Positions 7,693 through 16,799 are shown, numbered from the stretch's first letter. The stretch is DNA of 64,000 nucleotides from Alphaproteobacteria bacterium (GCA_022825705.1 JAJDWH010000043.1:186001-250000), one strand, 5' to 3'. Notes: a model not told the origin generated them from the sequence alone. Translations and numbers: made by a program.

Positions 7693-8373
7693 ATGGCCAA
7701 GATTCGATCAGAATCGAAGAACGCACCAGCGCTGGACATTTCCAATGTCGTCGCTGCATTTTCTGAAGCACAGGTCGAACGTTTTACCAAGCTCAGCCAA
7801 CGCAGGCTCCGATACTGGGCGAAGACGGGTTTTTTCGGTCCCAGCTTCGTTGAGGAACGACCTCGCTTGCCCTACAGCCGCTTTTATTCGTTTCACGACG
7901 TCGTGGCTTTGCGCACGCTGGAAATGCTGCGCGTACAGAACAACGTTCCGCTCCAACATCTCAGAACGGTTGCAAAGGAACTGACCCACCTGAAAGACGA
8001 GCTGCGGACCAGTACCAAATTATATGTCGCCGGCCGTCGGGTAGTTCTTGTCAGTCCAGAAAGTGGGGGCCTTCAAGAAGTTGTTTCCAAACAGTACGTA
8101 CTGGCGATTTCACTCAAGGAAGTTATTGAGCACACTGAACGCGACGTGGCGCGGTTGCGTGAGCGCTCGCCGGACATAATCGGAAAGATCCAGAGGCACC
8201 GTTCCATTGCACGTAATGCGTGGACGATAGCGGGTACGCGAATTGCCGTCGGGTCCATCAGAAGACTTTCCGAGGATGGTTACTCGACCAGTCAGATCAT
8301 TGACGAGTATCCAGACCTCACGGAAAGGGACGTTGAAGCCGCCCTCGCACATGATGCGACACAGGCTGCCTAG
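7693..8373 (+). CDS. MerR-like / DUF433 antitoxin
   Basis: The protein has 226 residues. Residues ~25-90 form a MerR-type winged helix (LSQRRLRYWAKTGFFGPSF, FYSFHDVVALRTLEMLR). The last ~65 residues are a DUF433 domain (NAWTIAGTRIAVGSIRRLSE, DGYSTSQIIDEYPDLTERDV). DUF433 proteins are antitoxins usually paired with DUF5615 PIN-like toxins. Here remains of such a toxin begin just inside the 3' end and continue downstream, so the pair fits. The MerR-like part probably binds the operon promoter. Confidence 0.8.
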   Translation: MAKIRSESKNAPALDISNVVAAFSEAQVERFTKLSQRRLRYWAKTGFFGPSFVEERPRLPYSRFYSFHDVVALRTLEMLRVQNNVPLQHLRTVAKELTHLKDELRTSTKLYVAGRRVVLVSPESGGLQEVVSKQYVLAISLKEVIEHTERDVARLRERSPDIIGKIQRHRSIARNAWTIAGTRIAVGSIRRLSEDGYSTSQIIDEYPDLTERDVEAALAHDATQAA

Positions 8374-8545
8374 AGTCAGTTTCGCGCACGCGGTTTTTTG
8401 TCGACCAATGCGTGCCGGAATCTGCCGCGAGGTCCTTCGAACAACGCGGTCATGATGTGATCCGTTTGCGGGAGCGGATCGCACCCGATTCACCGGACTA
8501 TCTCGTTGCAGCCATATCGCAATCAAATGACGCGATATTGGTCAC
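8354..8545 (+). pseudogene. DUF5615 PIN-like toxin, N-terminal remnant
   Basis: An ATG overlapping the DUF433 gene gives MRHRLPRV. A frame shift is then needed to enter RFFVDQCVPESAARSFEQRG, HDVIRLRERIAPDSPDYLVA and AAISQSNDAILVT. This is the first half of a DUF5615 toxin, with the first catalytic Asp (VDQC) present. The usual continuation with the HD.DF motif is missing: the frame passes straight into the TumE-like gene. The toxin should be inactive. Confidence 0.6.
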
Positions 8546-8546
8546 G

Positions 8547-8831
8547 ATGAAGTTCTACGCGGCACGAATCGAGGTTGCGCCTCGGCACACGGACGGGCTG
8601 AGTTGCACGCTTAGCCTGCTCGCGCCGGACGGGGAGAGGCCAGTCGATTTCGACAACGCCCAACTGGTAAGGGAGCGACGGGGTCCGGGAGCGCGATGGT
8701 GCCGCGAAAGCGATCACCGCCACCGGCGTCGATCCATTGAACCGCACGATTATCGGGGTCGGCCGCCGCCGCTCCAGGACCTCAGGAATGAAGTCGACGC
8801 CGTTCTGAGGAAAAGGGGATCGGTCCCATGA
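8547..8831 (+). CDS. TumE (DUF6516)-like toxin
   Basis: The frame encodes 94 residues from the ATG at MKFYAARIEVAP, although it is also open upstream through the DUF5615 remnant. The C-terminal two-thirds match the TumE family: LSLLAPDGERPVDFDNA, SDHRHRRRSIEPHDY and LQDLRNEVDAVLRKRG. TumE proteins are toxins paired with HVO_A0114-type antitoxins, and the stop overlaps the start of exactly such a gene (ATGA). The N terminus is shorter and less typical than usual, so the toxin may be truncated. The aligned C terminus makes the family call reasonable. Confidence 0.55.
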   Translation: MKFYAARIEVAPRHTDGLSCTLSLLAPDGERPVDFDNAQLVRERRGPGARWCRESDHRHRRRSIEPHDYRGRPPPLQDLRNEVDAVLRKRGSVP

Positions 8832-9208
8832 AGACGCTCAGGATCGGTATTGCGAGCTACGACCGAATGAAGCAGCGCACGATGGCGATCGCGCGGGGAG
8901 AGCACAAGCCTGCCAAGGGCGAGCCCACGGTCTGGTTCACCTCCATTGAGAGCTTTGCGAAGGTGCTCTCGGGGCGTAATCGTGAGCTTCTGGCGACGAT
9001 TGCCCGGGAAAAACCGGACTCGCTCACGGAGCTCGCGACGCTGGCCGGACGCAACAAGTCGAACTTGTCGCGGACGCTGAAGACAATGTCGCGCTACGGA
9101 CTGGTAGAGCTGACGGAGGGACAGCGCGGCACGCTCGTGCCGCGGGTTCCTTACGATCAGGTGAGGCTCGACGTCGCACTGACCCCCACCTCTCCCAGCC
9201 CGGCGTGA
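8828..9208 (+). CDS. TumA / HVO_A0114-family DNA-binding antitoxin
   Basis: The protein has 126 residues. Its opening (MKTLRIGIASYDRMKQRTMA) and central WFTSIESFAKVLSGRNRELL are typical of the HVO_A0114 family. A winged helix follows (LTELATLAGRNKSNLSRTLK, TMSRYGLVELTEG). It acts as antitoxin and probably as autorepressor for the TumE-like gene, with which it overlaps by 4 bp. The protein appears complete. Confidence 0.8.
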   Translation: MKTLRIGIASYDRMKQRTMAIARGEHKPAKGEPTVWFTSIESFAKVLSGRNRELLATIAREKPDSLTELATLAGRNKSNLSRTLKTMSRYGLVELTEGQRGTLVPRVPYDQVRLDVALTPTSPSPA

Positions 9209-9354
9209 TCGGCCGGGCCGGTCGGCATACGATGCCGGTCACGTCCGGCGCGCGCGGGGGAGCGAGGGGGGATGCCCATGGCCGGGCCTACAGCACAAGG
9301 TGTCGCTGCATTCGGTCTGCGTCGAGAAAGGCCCGCGCACCATCTGGTGGGTGA

Positions 9355-11181
9355 TCAGCGTGCCGCGGATTTCGCGCGGGCGGCACGGCGGCGCGCAGAC
9401 GGGTCGAGCAGCCGCTTGCGAAGCCGGATCGACGTGGGGGTCACTTCCAGAAGCTCATCATCCGCAAGGTAGGCGAGTGCGATCTCGAGCGGCATCGGCC
9501 GCGGCGGGCTCAACCGTACGGCATCGTCCTTGCCCGCGGCCCGGATGTTGGTCAGCTGCTTGCTCCGCAGCGGGTTGACGTCGAGATCCTGCGGGCGCGA
9601 ATGCTCGCCCACGATCATGCCGCCGTAGACGGGCATGCCCGGCTTGACGAACAGCGTCCCTCGCGACTCGAGGTTCCAGAGCGCGTACGGGACCGCCTTC
9701 CCGTCGGCGCTTGAGACCAGCACCCCGTTCCGCCGTCCCGCGATCGGGCCCCTGAACGGCGCGTAGCCGTGAAAGATCCGGTGCATGATCGCGGTGCCCC
9801 GGGTCACGGCGAGCAGCTCGCCGTTGAAGCCGATCAGGCCGCGCGACGGGCCGTGAAACCGCGCGCGGCTCTTGTCGCGCCCGGAGGGCCGGAGGTCGAT
9901 CAGTTCCGCGCGCCGCTCGGCGAGCGCGTTGACCACCTCGCCCACGAACGCGTCGTCCACGTCGATCTGGATTTCCTCGATGGGCTCGAACGGCGCACCG
10001 CCGTCCGGGTCGTCGCGCATGAGCACCCGCGGCCGGCTGATCGAGAGTTCGAAGCCCTCGCGGCGCATCGTCTCGATCAGCACGGCGAGCTGCAGCTCGC
10101 CGCGGCCGGCCACCTCGAAGGCGTGCTCCTCGCCGGTCTCGGTCACCTGGATCGCGACGTTGCCCTCGCTCTCGCGTGCAAGTCGGGCGCCGATCATGCG
10201 CGAGGTGAGCTGCGTCCCCTCGCGCCCCGCGAGCGGTGAGGTGTTGATCGAGAACACCATCGAGATCGTGGGCGGATCGATCGGCTCGGCCGGTATCGGC
10301 TCGCAATGCTCGGAGCTGGCGATGGTGTCCCCCACGGAAGCCGTCTTGAGGCCGGCCAGCGTCACGATCTCGCCGGCTTCGGCCCGCTCGACCGCTATTC
10401 GTTCCAAGCCGCGCGCGCGGAGCAGCTTGGTGAGACGCGTGACCTCGACGACGGCGCCGTCCACCCCGAGCGCCGTCACGGTCTGGCCGGTCTCGACCCC
10501 GCCGGAGAGCACGCGGCCGCTCACCAGCCGACCGAGGAAGGGGTCGGACTCCAGGAGGCTGATCAGCATGCGGAAGGGCCCGTCCCGGTCCGTCGCTGGC
10601 GGCGGGACGTGCGCCAGCACGGTCTCGATCAGCGGGTCCATGCCGGTCCCGGCGCCAGCCGGGTCGTGTGAGGCCCAGCCCGCGCGCGCCGAGGTGTAGA
10701 CGGTCGGGAAGTCCAGCTGCGCGTCGGTGGCTCCAAGGGCGTCGAACAGGTCGAAGACCGCTTCGTGCACGGCCTCGGGCCGGGCGTCGGCGCGATCCAT
10801 CTTGCTGATCGCAACGATCGGCCGCAGGCCGAGCCGGAGTGCCTTGTCCACGACGAACTTGGTTTGCGGCATCGGGCCTTCGGCAGCGTCCACCAGGACG
10901 AGCACGCCGTCGACCATGCCGAGCACCCGTTCCACCTCGCCGCCAAAGTCCGCATGGCCGGGCGTATCGACGATGTTGATGCGCACGCCGCGCCAGTCGA
11001 TCGCCGTGCACTTGGCCAGGATCGTGATGCCGCGCTCGCGCTCGATCTCGCCGCTGTCGAGCGCGCGTTCCTGCATGGGCTGATTCGCCCGCACGGTGCC
11101 GCTCTGGCGCAGCAGACCGTCGACCAGGGTCGTCTTGCCGTGGTCGACGTGCGCGATGATGGCGATGTTGCGGAGGTTCAC
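9355..11181 (-). CDS. typA: ribosome-associated GTPase TypA/BipA
   Basis: The protein has 608 residues from a GTG ([20 protein letters not shown]), the usual N terminus and length of TypA. The frame stays open 57 codons further upstream, but that part shows no similarity. Order: GTPase domain with G1 [10 protein letters not shown]3 DTPGHADFG and ISKMD at G4, then beta-barrel, EF-G-like domains III and V, and the TypA-specific C-terminal domain ([20 protein letters not shown]). TypA binds the 70S ribosome under stress and aids assembly of the large subunit. The G4 box reads SKMD where NKxD is expected, a change at a guanine-specificity residue. Two decayed partial copies lie 5-7 kb to the left. 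Confidence 0.93.
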   Translation of the reverse strand: MNLRNIAIIAHVDHGKTTLVDGLLRQSGTVRANQPMQERALDSGEIERERGITILAKCTAIDWRGVRINIVDTPGHADFGGEVERVLGMVDGVLVLVDAAEGPMPQTKFVVDKALRLGLRPIVAISKMDRADARPEAVHEAVFDLFDALGATDAQLDFPTVYTSARAGWASHDPAGAGTGMDPLIETVLAHVPPPATDRDGPFRMLISLLESDPFLGRLVSGRVLSGGVETGQTVTALGVDGAVVEVTRLTKLLRARGLERIAVERAEAGEIVTLAGLKTASVGDTIASSEHCEPIPAEPIDPPTISMVFSINTSPLAGREGTQLTSRMIGARLARESEGNVAIQVTETGEEHAFEVAGRGELQLAVLIETMRREGFELSISRPRVLMRDDPDGGAPFEPIEEIQIDVDDAFVGEVVNALAERRAELIDLRPSGRDKSRARFHGPSRGLIGFNGELLAVTRGTAIMHRIFHGYAPFRGPIAGRRNGVLVSSADGKAVPYALWNLESRGTLFVKPGMPVYGGMIVGEHSRPQDLDVNPLRSKQLTNIRAAGKDDAVRLSPPRPMPLEIALAYLADDELLEVTPTSIRLRKRLLDPSARRRAARAKSAAR

Positions 11182-11514
11182 GGCGGCGGGGCACCCCTCC
11201 GCCGCCGTCCGGGCGGAGCAGATGTGGGGCGTCTCTGTATCCACGACGGTCACCTGGTCAGATGCTCCCGGTGAAGCCTTCGGTGAAATGGGGTAGTCGC
11301 ATCGTTCTGGCTGCCTCTCCGGGTCTCGTGGGCCGGGGGCACCTGATGCCATCGGCCTCTCGGGCGGAGGTCGATGGCGCCAACCGGCAATTCTTGGTGT
11401 TCATCTTCGGGATGACCAAGACCGGACAGGACATCCGCGGGCTCGACGAAGACAGCCCATCATACGATCCTGTTCCGGTCGGCATCCATCCACAGGTGAT
11501 TTGGCGGAGAACTG
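11182..11514 (-). other. 333-bp spacer upstream of typA, no gene seen
   Basis: This stretch lies between the start of typA and the antitoxin remnant. The open frame continuing typA has no recognisable content. I saw no clear promoter, though typA transcription must start here or beyond. Confidence 0.5.
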
Positions 11515-11742
11515 TTACGACACGGCAAGGTCGGCAGCCTTCGTATGCGAATGGTCCAGTCGATCGAGCAGTTCCAGCCAGCGTGCCGGATCGCCCCGGA
11601 CTGCACGCATTCGAAAACGCATTTCGGTGTCGTGTTCGGTCAACGCCCGCACGGATAACTCTTCCATCAGTTGGTTCAGGCTGTGGCCACGGCACGCAGC
11701 CGTTGCCGCCGATCGGTCGCGGTGGGCATCGGGGAGCAGGAT
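11515..11742 (-). pseudogene. HicB-family-like antitoxin, 5' end lost
   Basis: On the minus strand ILLPDAHRDRSAATAACRGH, then SLNQLMEELSVRALTEHDTE and MRFRMRAVRGDPARWLELLD, run to a TAA. This is the same antitoxin as the copy at 2.7-2.9 kb, which reads IRLPNAHCD.LALVAARRG. Here the start codon is gone: the position equivalent to the initiator is TTC and lies within the tail of a broken AAA_14 gene. It is therefore a fusion product of a deletion and cannot be expressed in its original form. Confidence 0.65.
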
Positions 11743-12013
11743 CCGCGAGTCCGCGAAGAACAGGAAAGAGATCCAGCTTGCCCTGCGCTTAGTCGATCAC
11801 GACCATGCCGGTCAAGCCCTCAAGGCCGGTTTGCCGCGCGTTCTGCCGCGCGAAGCTCCGCGGATCCTCAAGATCGAAGAAATGCCCGGTCTGCAGCGAT
11901 CGAGCCGACGTGGTCTTGCCGCATTGGCTGGGACCGAAGAGTGCCGTGATGGGGACGTGGCGGAGCGCAGACCCAACAGCGTCCAGTTCTCGCGGACGAG
12001 GCACGTTGACCAT
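11740..12013 (-). pseudogene. AAA_14 (DUF4143-type) ATPase, N-terminal fragment
   Basis: The minus strand opens MVNVPRPRELDAVGSALRHV and continues with a Walker A (ALFGPSQCGKTT), HFFDLEDPRSFARQNA and LEGLTGMVVID. The next codon is TAA where relatives have Glu, so Walker B is cut at its acidic pair. Beyond it the frame still reads AQGKLDLFPVLRGLAD, as in the intact family, before running into the antitoxin remnant. This is about 90 of a usual ~400 residues. The AAA_14 family includes antitoxin-like and restriction-associated ATPases of unknown role. Confidence 0.72.
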
Positions 12014-12038
12014 GAGAGAACAGCTGCGCTGGAAACCT

Positions 12039-12067
12039 GAAAATTCGAGTACTGAATTCGAATTTTC
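12039..12067. promoter_or_regulatory. AT-rich inverted repeat upstream of the AAA_14 remnant
   Basis: Perfect 9-bp arms GAAAATTCG and CGAATTTTC are separated by 11 nt. The element sits 26-54 bp upstream of the ATG of the AAA_14 fragment, where an operator or promoter would lie. It stands out in an otherwise GC-rich spacer. Confidence 0.4.
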
Positions 12068-12560
12068 ATCATTTGCGGTGGCAGAACCGGTCAACAGGGT
12101 TTCCGCAAAGCTAACGGCGACTGCGTGATGCGAGAGCAAGGGTCTCCTGCAGCTTTGCGGCGACCGTCATCCGGGGTGTCTCGTGCGGCCCATCGCGTCG
12201 GGGATGTCAGGGCTCCATTGGCGTTGGTCGGTAGGCGGCTAGCCGACGATGCGAGTCTCCGTCATCGTCCACCTGCGAAGCGTTCACGGAATGGCCGCAA
12301 CACGGCCGAAACGCAGTTTGCTTGCGATGTTTGGGAATATTTGGAGGGTGGCTCAGGTGCACCCTTGGCTGGTGACGCGGACTTGCAAGGACGCCGCTGC
12401 CCGCGACTGATCTTCCGGGCTGCAGTCGCGCGGAACAAGGGTGCGGTTGGCGACCGCGTCTCTCGCGCCAGCAGTCGGCCCCGACGGTTGCTTTTCCAAG
12501 GCGCAGGGGCGCATCGGGCCCGAGCGTTGTAATTCTGGGCACGAGGTGTACACCCCGGCC
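12068..12560. other. 493-bp spacer between divergent genes, nothing recognised
   Basis: It lies between the AAA_14 remnant (leftward) and the ABC-F gene (rightward). Open frames here lack coding character and no family motif was seen. The ABC-F promoter should be within it, but I cannot place it. Confidence 0.45.
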
Positions 12561-14453
12561 ATGCTGCGGATCGACAACCTGAAGTACCGGATCGGCGACC
12601 GGGTGCTGTTCGACGGGGCGAGCGCGGTGGTCAACGCCGGCCACCGCGTGGGATTCGTCGGCCGCAACGGGACCGGCAAGACAACGCTTCTCCGCTTGAT
12701 CACCGGCGCCCTGGAGCCGGAGAAGGGAACGGTCAGCGTGTCCGGGCGCTGGCGGATCGGCATGACGAGCCAGGAGGCACCCTCGGGGTCGCAAAAACCG
12801 GTCGAGGCCGTGCTCGCAGCCGACCACGAGCTCACCGCCCTGCAGCGCGAGGCCGCCACCGCGACGGATCACGCGCGGATCGTCGAGATTCACGAACGCC
12901 TGCAGGACAAGGAGGCGCACAGCGCGCCTGCCCGGGCGGCCCGCATCCTGGACGGGCTCGGGTTCGATCACGCGGCCCAGCAGCGCCCGCTCGACACATT
13001 CTCGGGTGGCTGGCGCATGCGGGTCATGCTGGCGGCTCTCCTGTTTACCCGCCCCGATCTGTTGCTGCTCGACGAGCCGACTAACCACCTCGATCTCGAG
13101 GCCACCCTGTGGCTGGAGGAGTACCTACGGCGCTACAGCGGCACTGTGCTCGTCGTCAGTCACGAGCGCGATCTCCTGAACAGCGTCGCCCAGAAGATCC
13201 TGCATCTCGAGCACGCGCAGCTGAAGCTTTACCAGGGCGGATATGACCGCTTCGAACGGACCCGGCGCATGCAGCTCGCGCGGGACGCGAAACTGCGCAC
13301 GCGCCAGGAGGCGCAGCGTGCCCACATCGAGAAGTTCGTGGCGCGGTTCCGGTACAAGGCCACCAAGGCGCGACAGGCGCAGTCGCGGCTGAAGATGCTG
13401 GAACGGATGGAACCGATACCCGAGCATCGGGACGAAGCCAGCGTCATCTTTCGGTTCCCTGATCCCGAGCCCGCTGCGCCGCCGCTGTTCAGCGCGCGGG
13501 ACGTGTCGGTCGGCTACGATGGCACGCCGGTGCTGGAGCGACTCTCGCTGTACCTGGACGACGACGACCGGATCGCGCTGCTGGGCGCGAACGGCAACGG
13601 CAAGTCGACCCTGATCCGGCTGCTTGCGGGACGCCTGTCGCCGATGGGGGGTACGGTTGCTGCCGCGCCGAAGTTGCGGGTTGGCTACTTCGCGCAGCAC
13701 CAGGCCGACGAGCTCGACCTGGAAGGGACGCCGGTGAGCGAGCTGGGACGCAGACGGCCCGGCGATTCACCCGAGCAGATCCGCACTCAGCTTGCCCGGT
13801 TCGGCTTCTCGCAGGACCGTGCCCTGACCACCGTCGCCAGCCTGTCCGGAGGCGAGAAGGCACGTCTCCTGTTTGCCCTGATGACTGCCGACCGGCCCCA
13901 TATCCTCCTGCTCGACGAGCCGACGAACCATCTGGACGTCGATTCGCGCCAGGCGCTGATTCAGGCGATCAACGCTTTCGACGGTGCCGTCGTCATCGTC
14001 AGCCATGATCCCCACGTCATCAATCTGACGGCCAACCGTTTCTGGTTGGTCTCGGACGGGACCGTGGCGCCATTCGATGGCGACCTGGAAGACTATCGGG
14101 ACCTCCTGCTGACGGGTTCCGGCAACGGGAAGCGTGACGACACTGCGGCCGGGGCGACACCGTCACTCCAGCCGAAAAACAAGCGGGACCAGCGGCGTCG
14201 TGCGGCAGCACAGCGCAAGGCCCTGGCACCGCTTCGCCGCGATCTCGAGCAGGCCGAGCGGAGAGTCGAGCGACTGACGGCGAGGAAGGCGGAACTCGAC
14301 GCGGCAATGGTCGCCCCCGACCTGTACGACGACGGGGGCGAGAAGGCAGTTGCGTGGCGGCGGGAACTCCGGGACGTCGCCCGTGATCTAGCGGAAGCCG
14401 AGGCACGGTGGCTGCAATTGCAGGAGCAGTGGGAGATCGCTCAGGCTGCATGA
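12561..14453 (+). CDS. ABC-F family ATP-binding protein (Uup/YheS-like)
   Basis: The protein has 630 residues from MLRIDNLKYRIGDRVLFDG, the standard ABC-F opening; the frame extends 40 codons upstream without similarity. Two nucleotide-binding domains: Walker A GRNGTGKTT (~33) and GANGNGKST (~345), signatures FSGGWRMR and SLSGGEKAR, and Walker B LLLLDEPTNHLD twice. Between them lies the charged helical linker, and the tail is a coiled coil (RDLEQAERRVERLTARKAEL) as in Uup. There are no membrane segments: these proteins act on ribosomes or, for Uup, on branched DNA. The choice between Uup and YheS is not settled. Confidence 0.88.
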   Translation: MLRIDNLKYRIGDRVLFDGASAVVNAGHRVGFVGRNGTGKTTLLRLITGALEPEKGTVSVSGRWRIGMTSQEAPSGSQKPVEAVLAADHELTALQREAATATDHARIVEIHERLQDKEAHSAPARAARILDGLGFDHAAQQRPLDTFSGGWRMRVMLAALLFTRPDLLLLDEPTNHLDLEATLWLEEYLRRYSGTVLVVSHERDLLNSVAQKILHLEHAQLKLYQGGYDRFERTRRMQLARDAKLRTRQEAQRAHIEKFVARFRYKATKARQAQSRLKMLERMEPIPEHRDEASVIFRFPDPEPAAPPLFSARDVSVGYDGTPVLERLSLYLDDDDRIALLGANGNGKSTLIRLLAGRLSPMGGTVAAAPKLRVGYFAQHQADELDLEGTPVSELGRRRPGDSPEQIRTQLARFGFSQDRALTTVASLSGGEKARLLFALMTADRPHILLLDEPTNHLDVDSRQALIQAINAFDGAVVIVSHDPHVINLTANRFWLVSDGTVAPFDGDLEDYRDLLLTGSGNGKRDDTAAGATPSLQPKNKRDQRRRAAAQRKALAPLRRDLEQAERRVERLTARKAELDAAMVAPDLYDDGGEKAVAWRRELRDVARDLAEAEARWLQLQEQWEIAQAA

Positions 14454-14760
14454 CGCGATGGACGTGCCTCGAACAACGGATCTCTTGCAGCCCAGCCATC
14501 TCGAAGATCAGACGAGGTGACGGTCCGATGCCTGCCAGTCGAGGTGGCGCAGCTCCCGCCAGGGGACCTAGGTCGTCACGGCGAAGCGCGTAGCAAGGAA
14601 CCGCGCCGCGTTCAGCGTGATCGTCCGTTATTTCCGCAAGGGAGAGGCGAGAATGCAGGCGTGGGGACCGACCTAGGCCGCGCCAATGACGGCTACCATG
14701 GAGAAAGTCCGGTAGCGATGCGGGGACTTCGCCCTGGCTGCCGAGTGTTACTTTCGAGGG
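14454..14760. other. 307-bp convergent spacer, nothing recognised
   Basis: This is the space between the ABC-F stop and the stop of the leftward PIN gene. No coding frame with recognisable content and no strong hairpin was found. Confidence 0.45.
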
Positions 14761-15291
14761 TTACGGGATCAGGTCTCGAAAGCTGTCGAGCTTGAGCCGA
14801 TAACGGTGTCTACTGGCCCACTCCTGCTTGATTCGGTCGGCCTCTGCGACGCCGAGCAAGCCCTCGTGAATCATGGAGACGACAAGGTCTTGCGTCGCGA
14901 GGATGCGAAGGGTGGCCTTGGCGCGGCGACCATGTATGGCCGCACGGCGATCATCCATGGCGAGGATGTAGCCGCGGTTGACCGCGAGGGCGATGGCGGA
15001 ACACTCGCCCGCGCCAAGGCGTCCGGCGGCGAACAGGGACGCGAAGAGTTGAATTTCCGCGGGCGTGATGACGCGAGTTTCCGAAATGGCGCCGGCTGCA
15101 AGGGCCGCGGTGAAGCGCTGTTGCTGGTCGGGATAGCGATCCGTGATTTCCGCGGTGACATGGTCGGTGGCAATGAATGTGTGGGAGTGGCCGGCGAACA
15201 GGTCCGTTCGGTCGATACGCAGGAAATTAATCAGGACGGACGCATCGGTGACAATGATCGCCGGCCGGTGCTCTCCCACGAGCTGTGTCAT
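14761..15291 (-). CDS. PIN-like (DUF3368-type) toxin
   Basis: The protein has 176 residues. Near the N terminus VTDASVLINFLRIDR supplies the first PIN Asp. GAGECSAIALAVNRGYILAM followed by DDRRAAIHGRRA supplies the conserved Glu and the Asp pair, an arrangement seen in DUF3368/PIN proteins. These act as RNases, usually paired with an antitoxin. Its ATG overlaps the stop of the upstream Xre/ImmA gene (ATGA), so that protein is the probable antitoxin or regulator. The protein seems complete. Confidence 0.72.
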   Translation of the reverse strand: MTQLVGEHRPAIIVTDASVLINFLRIDRTDLFAGHSHTFIATDHVTAEITDRYPDQQQRFTAALAAGAISETRVITPAEIQLFASLFAAGRLGAGECSAIALAVNRGYILAMDDRRAAIHGRRAKATLRILATQDLVVSMIHEGLLGVAEADRIKQEWASRHRYRLKLDSFRDLIP

Positions 15292-16526
15292 TCGCCGCGC
15301 GCTGCTTCGGCAAGGTTGAGCAGGGTATCGCCGGCGATGCGGAGGGTCGCGCTCAGTTCGAGTACCCGACCACGGGAAATCTCCTCGCGGCGGTAGGCCT
15401 CGATGGCGAGATGGGCGATTTCGTTACGGAGTTCCCGATCCCAGTACCTTTGCTTTTCTTGCTCGCCGACATCGGCGAACATGCTGAGCGCTTTGAGATA
15501 CTTGCGACCGAAGCGCTCCCGCTCGAGTAGGTCCCCGGATTCGCGGCCGGAGATGTAACGCAGGCTCTTCAATCTGTAGACAGCCGCTTGGTAGCTCACA
15601 CCGAAGTGATGCGCGAGCAGGGCGTTGTCCTTGTAAGTGATGCGTTGCGATCGGGCCGATGCACGCTGTGCCGCTTCGATATGGCCGCCACTGGCCGCAT
15701 CGAAGACGGCGTGGTCTTGGCGGCTCGGCAGGCCTTTATCGAGGTTCCGGAGGGAGGCACGGATTCCGCCCCTCGGCATGAGGAACGCGGCTGCGAAAGC
15801 ATTCGCGCGCTTTTCGACCATCTCGGACGAATTGTCGGTGCTGGAGATCGTGACATCGCCGTTTCGGTCCAGCAGAGCGTGTGCGTATTCGTGGGCGTAG
15901 GAAAAGCGCTTTCGTCCTTTCGCATGGGACGAATTCACGAGAATTGCCAGCCCGATGCTGGGGTGTCGCAAGAAGAGGCCAGACATGCCATCAGGAAGGG
16001 TGACACCGGACGCCCAGATGCCCTGAGAGGCGATGAGTTCGGATACGTCCGCGATTGGTGCATTGCCAAGACCAAGTCTGCGGCGTTCCTGTTCGGCCGC
16101 CTCTTCTCCTTGTGCCACGGCGTCTCCGGGCGAGCGGGGAAGGCGTATGTCGTAGCTAGGGGGACCGGCCCGGGATTCCGTGCCCAACAGGCGCGCGAGT
16201 GCAACGCCCTCGCGACAAAGTTGGACACACCGGGCGACCTGCTCGCGGGTGGCCGGATCATCCTCCAGGCCAGGGGCCGCGCGGTGAAGGGCCATCAGGA
16301 CGTCCCTGTCCTCGTCCGTGGGCCCTTCCTGCAGGAGGTCGGTAACGGAACGCAGGTAGAGTTCGGAGAGTCGGGTCAGCTCAAGGGTCGATACGGATCG
16401 GCTGCCGGCTTCGAGTTGAGTGATCGCGGTGCGAGGAAGGCCTATCGCCTGGGCCGCGGCCTGCTGGCTGAGGCCACGGGACTCTCGCGCCGAACGCAAT
16501 CGTGATCCCAAATCTTTCGCGTCCAT
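15288..16526 (-). CDS. Xre-family regulator with ImmA/IrrE metallopeptidase domain
   Basis: The protein has 412 residues. Residues ~5-60 are an HTH_3 domain (LRSARESRGLSQQAAAQAIG, LPRTAITQLEAGSRSVS). The middle holds an ImmA/IrrE peptidase with HEYAHALLD (HExxH zinc site), followed by ERKRANAFAAAFLMP-like residues EKRANAFAAAFLMPRG. In phage and toxin-antitoxin loci such proteins repress and are cleaved, or cleave a repressor. The C-terminal ~100 residues are unassigned. A GGAGGAG sequence stands 8 nt before the ATG, and the gene is coupled to the PIN gene downstream. Confidence 0.82.
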   Translation of the reverse strand: MDAKDLGSRLRSARESRGLSQQAAAQAIGLPRTAITQLEAGSRSVSTLELTRLSELYLRSVTDLLQEGPTDEDRDVLMALHRAAPGLEDDPATREQVARCVQLCREGVALARLLGTESRAGPPSYDIRLPRSPGDAVAQGEEAAEQERRRLGLGNAPIADVSELIASQGIWASGVTLPDGMSGLFLRHPSIGLAILVNSSHAKGRKRFSYAHEYAHALLDRNGDVTISSTDNSSEMVEKRANAFAAAFLMPRGGIRASLRNLDKGLPSRQDHAVFDAASGGHIEAAQRASARSQRITYKDNALLAHHFGVSYQAAVYRLKSLRYISGRESGDLLERERFGRKYLKALSMFADVGEQEKQRYWDRELRNEIAHLAIEAYRREEISRGRVLELSATLRIAGDTLLNLAEAARGE

Positions 16527-16777
16527 GGCCTGTCTCCTCCCGTTTGAATCGCCGAAGTAGCGGCATCGGACTAGTTTTCAATATCGAACATAGACTGTCA
16601 AATTCTTTCATCACAAGATGGAAAATCACACATTCGTATATTCGATGCCGGACCAAACGGATTTGGTGCCGGATTCTGGTTTGGGGCTCGAGAACCAGAT
16701 GATGTCGATGGAATTACGCGCCAACAGGCGTCGAATTTCTGGGGGAGGGGGATCAAATATCCATGTTGATAAGTCCG

Positions 16778-16795
16778 CACTTTTAGCGGAAAGTG
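16778..16795 (+). promoter_or_regulatory. inverted repeat immediately upstream of the AbiEi gene
   Basis: CACTTT and AAAGTG form 6-bp arms around TAGCGG, ending 4 nt before the ATG. AbiEi antitoxins are known to bind inverted repeats at their own promoter, so this is a candidate operator. The surrounding 270 bp between the divergent genes are AT-richer than average. Confidence 0.4.
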
Positions 16796-16799
16796 AGAC

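Noticed and set aside
8412..8831. One complete 139-residue toxin
   Set aside because: The N-terminal half matches DUF5615 and the C-terminal half TumE; the frame is a chimera of two loci.
11182..11352. 57-residue N-terminal extension of TypA
   Set aside because: TypA proteins begin at the residues just before AHVDHGKTT; the extension has no similarity and a GTG fits the family start.
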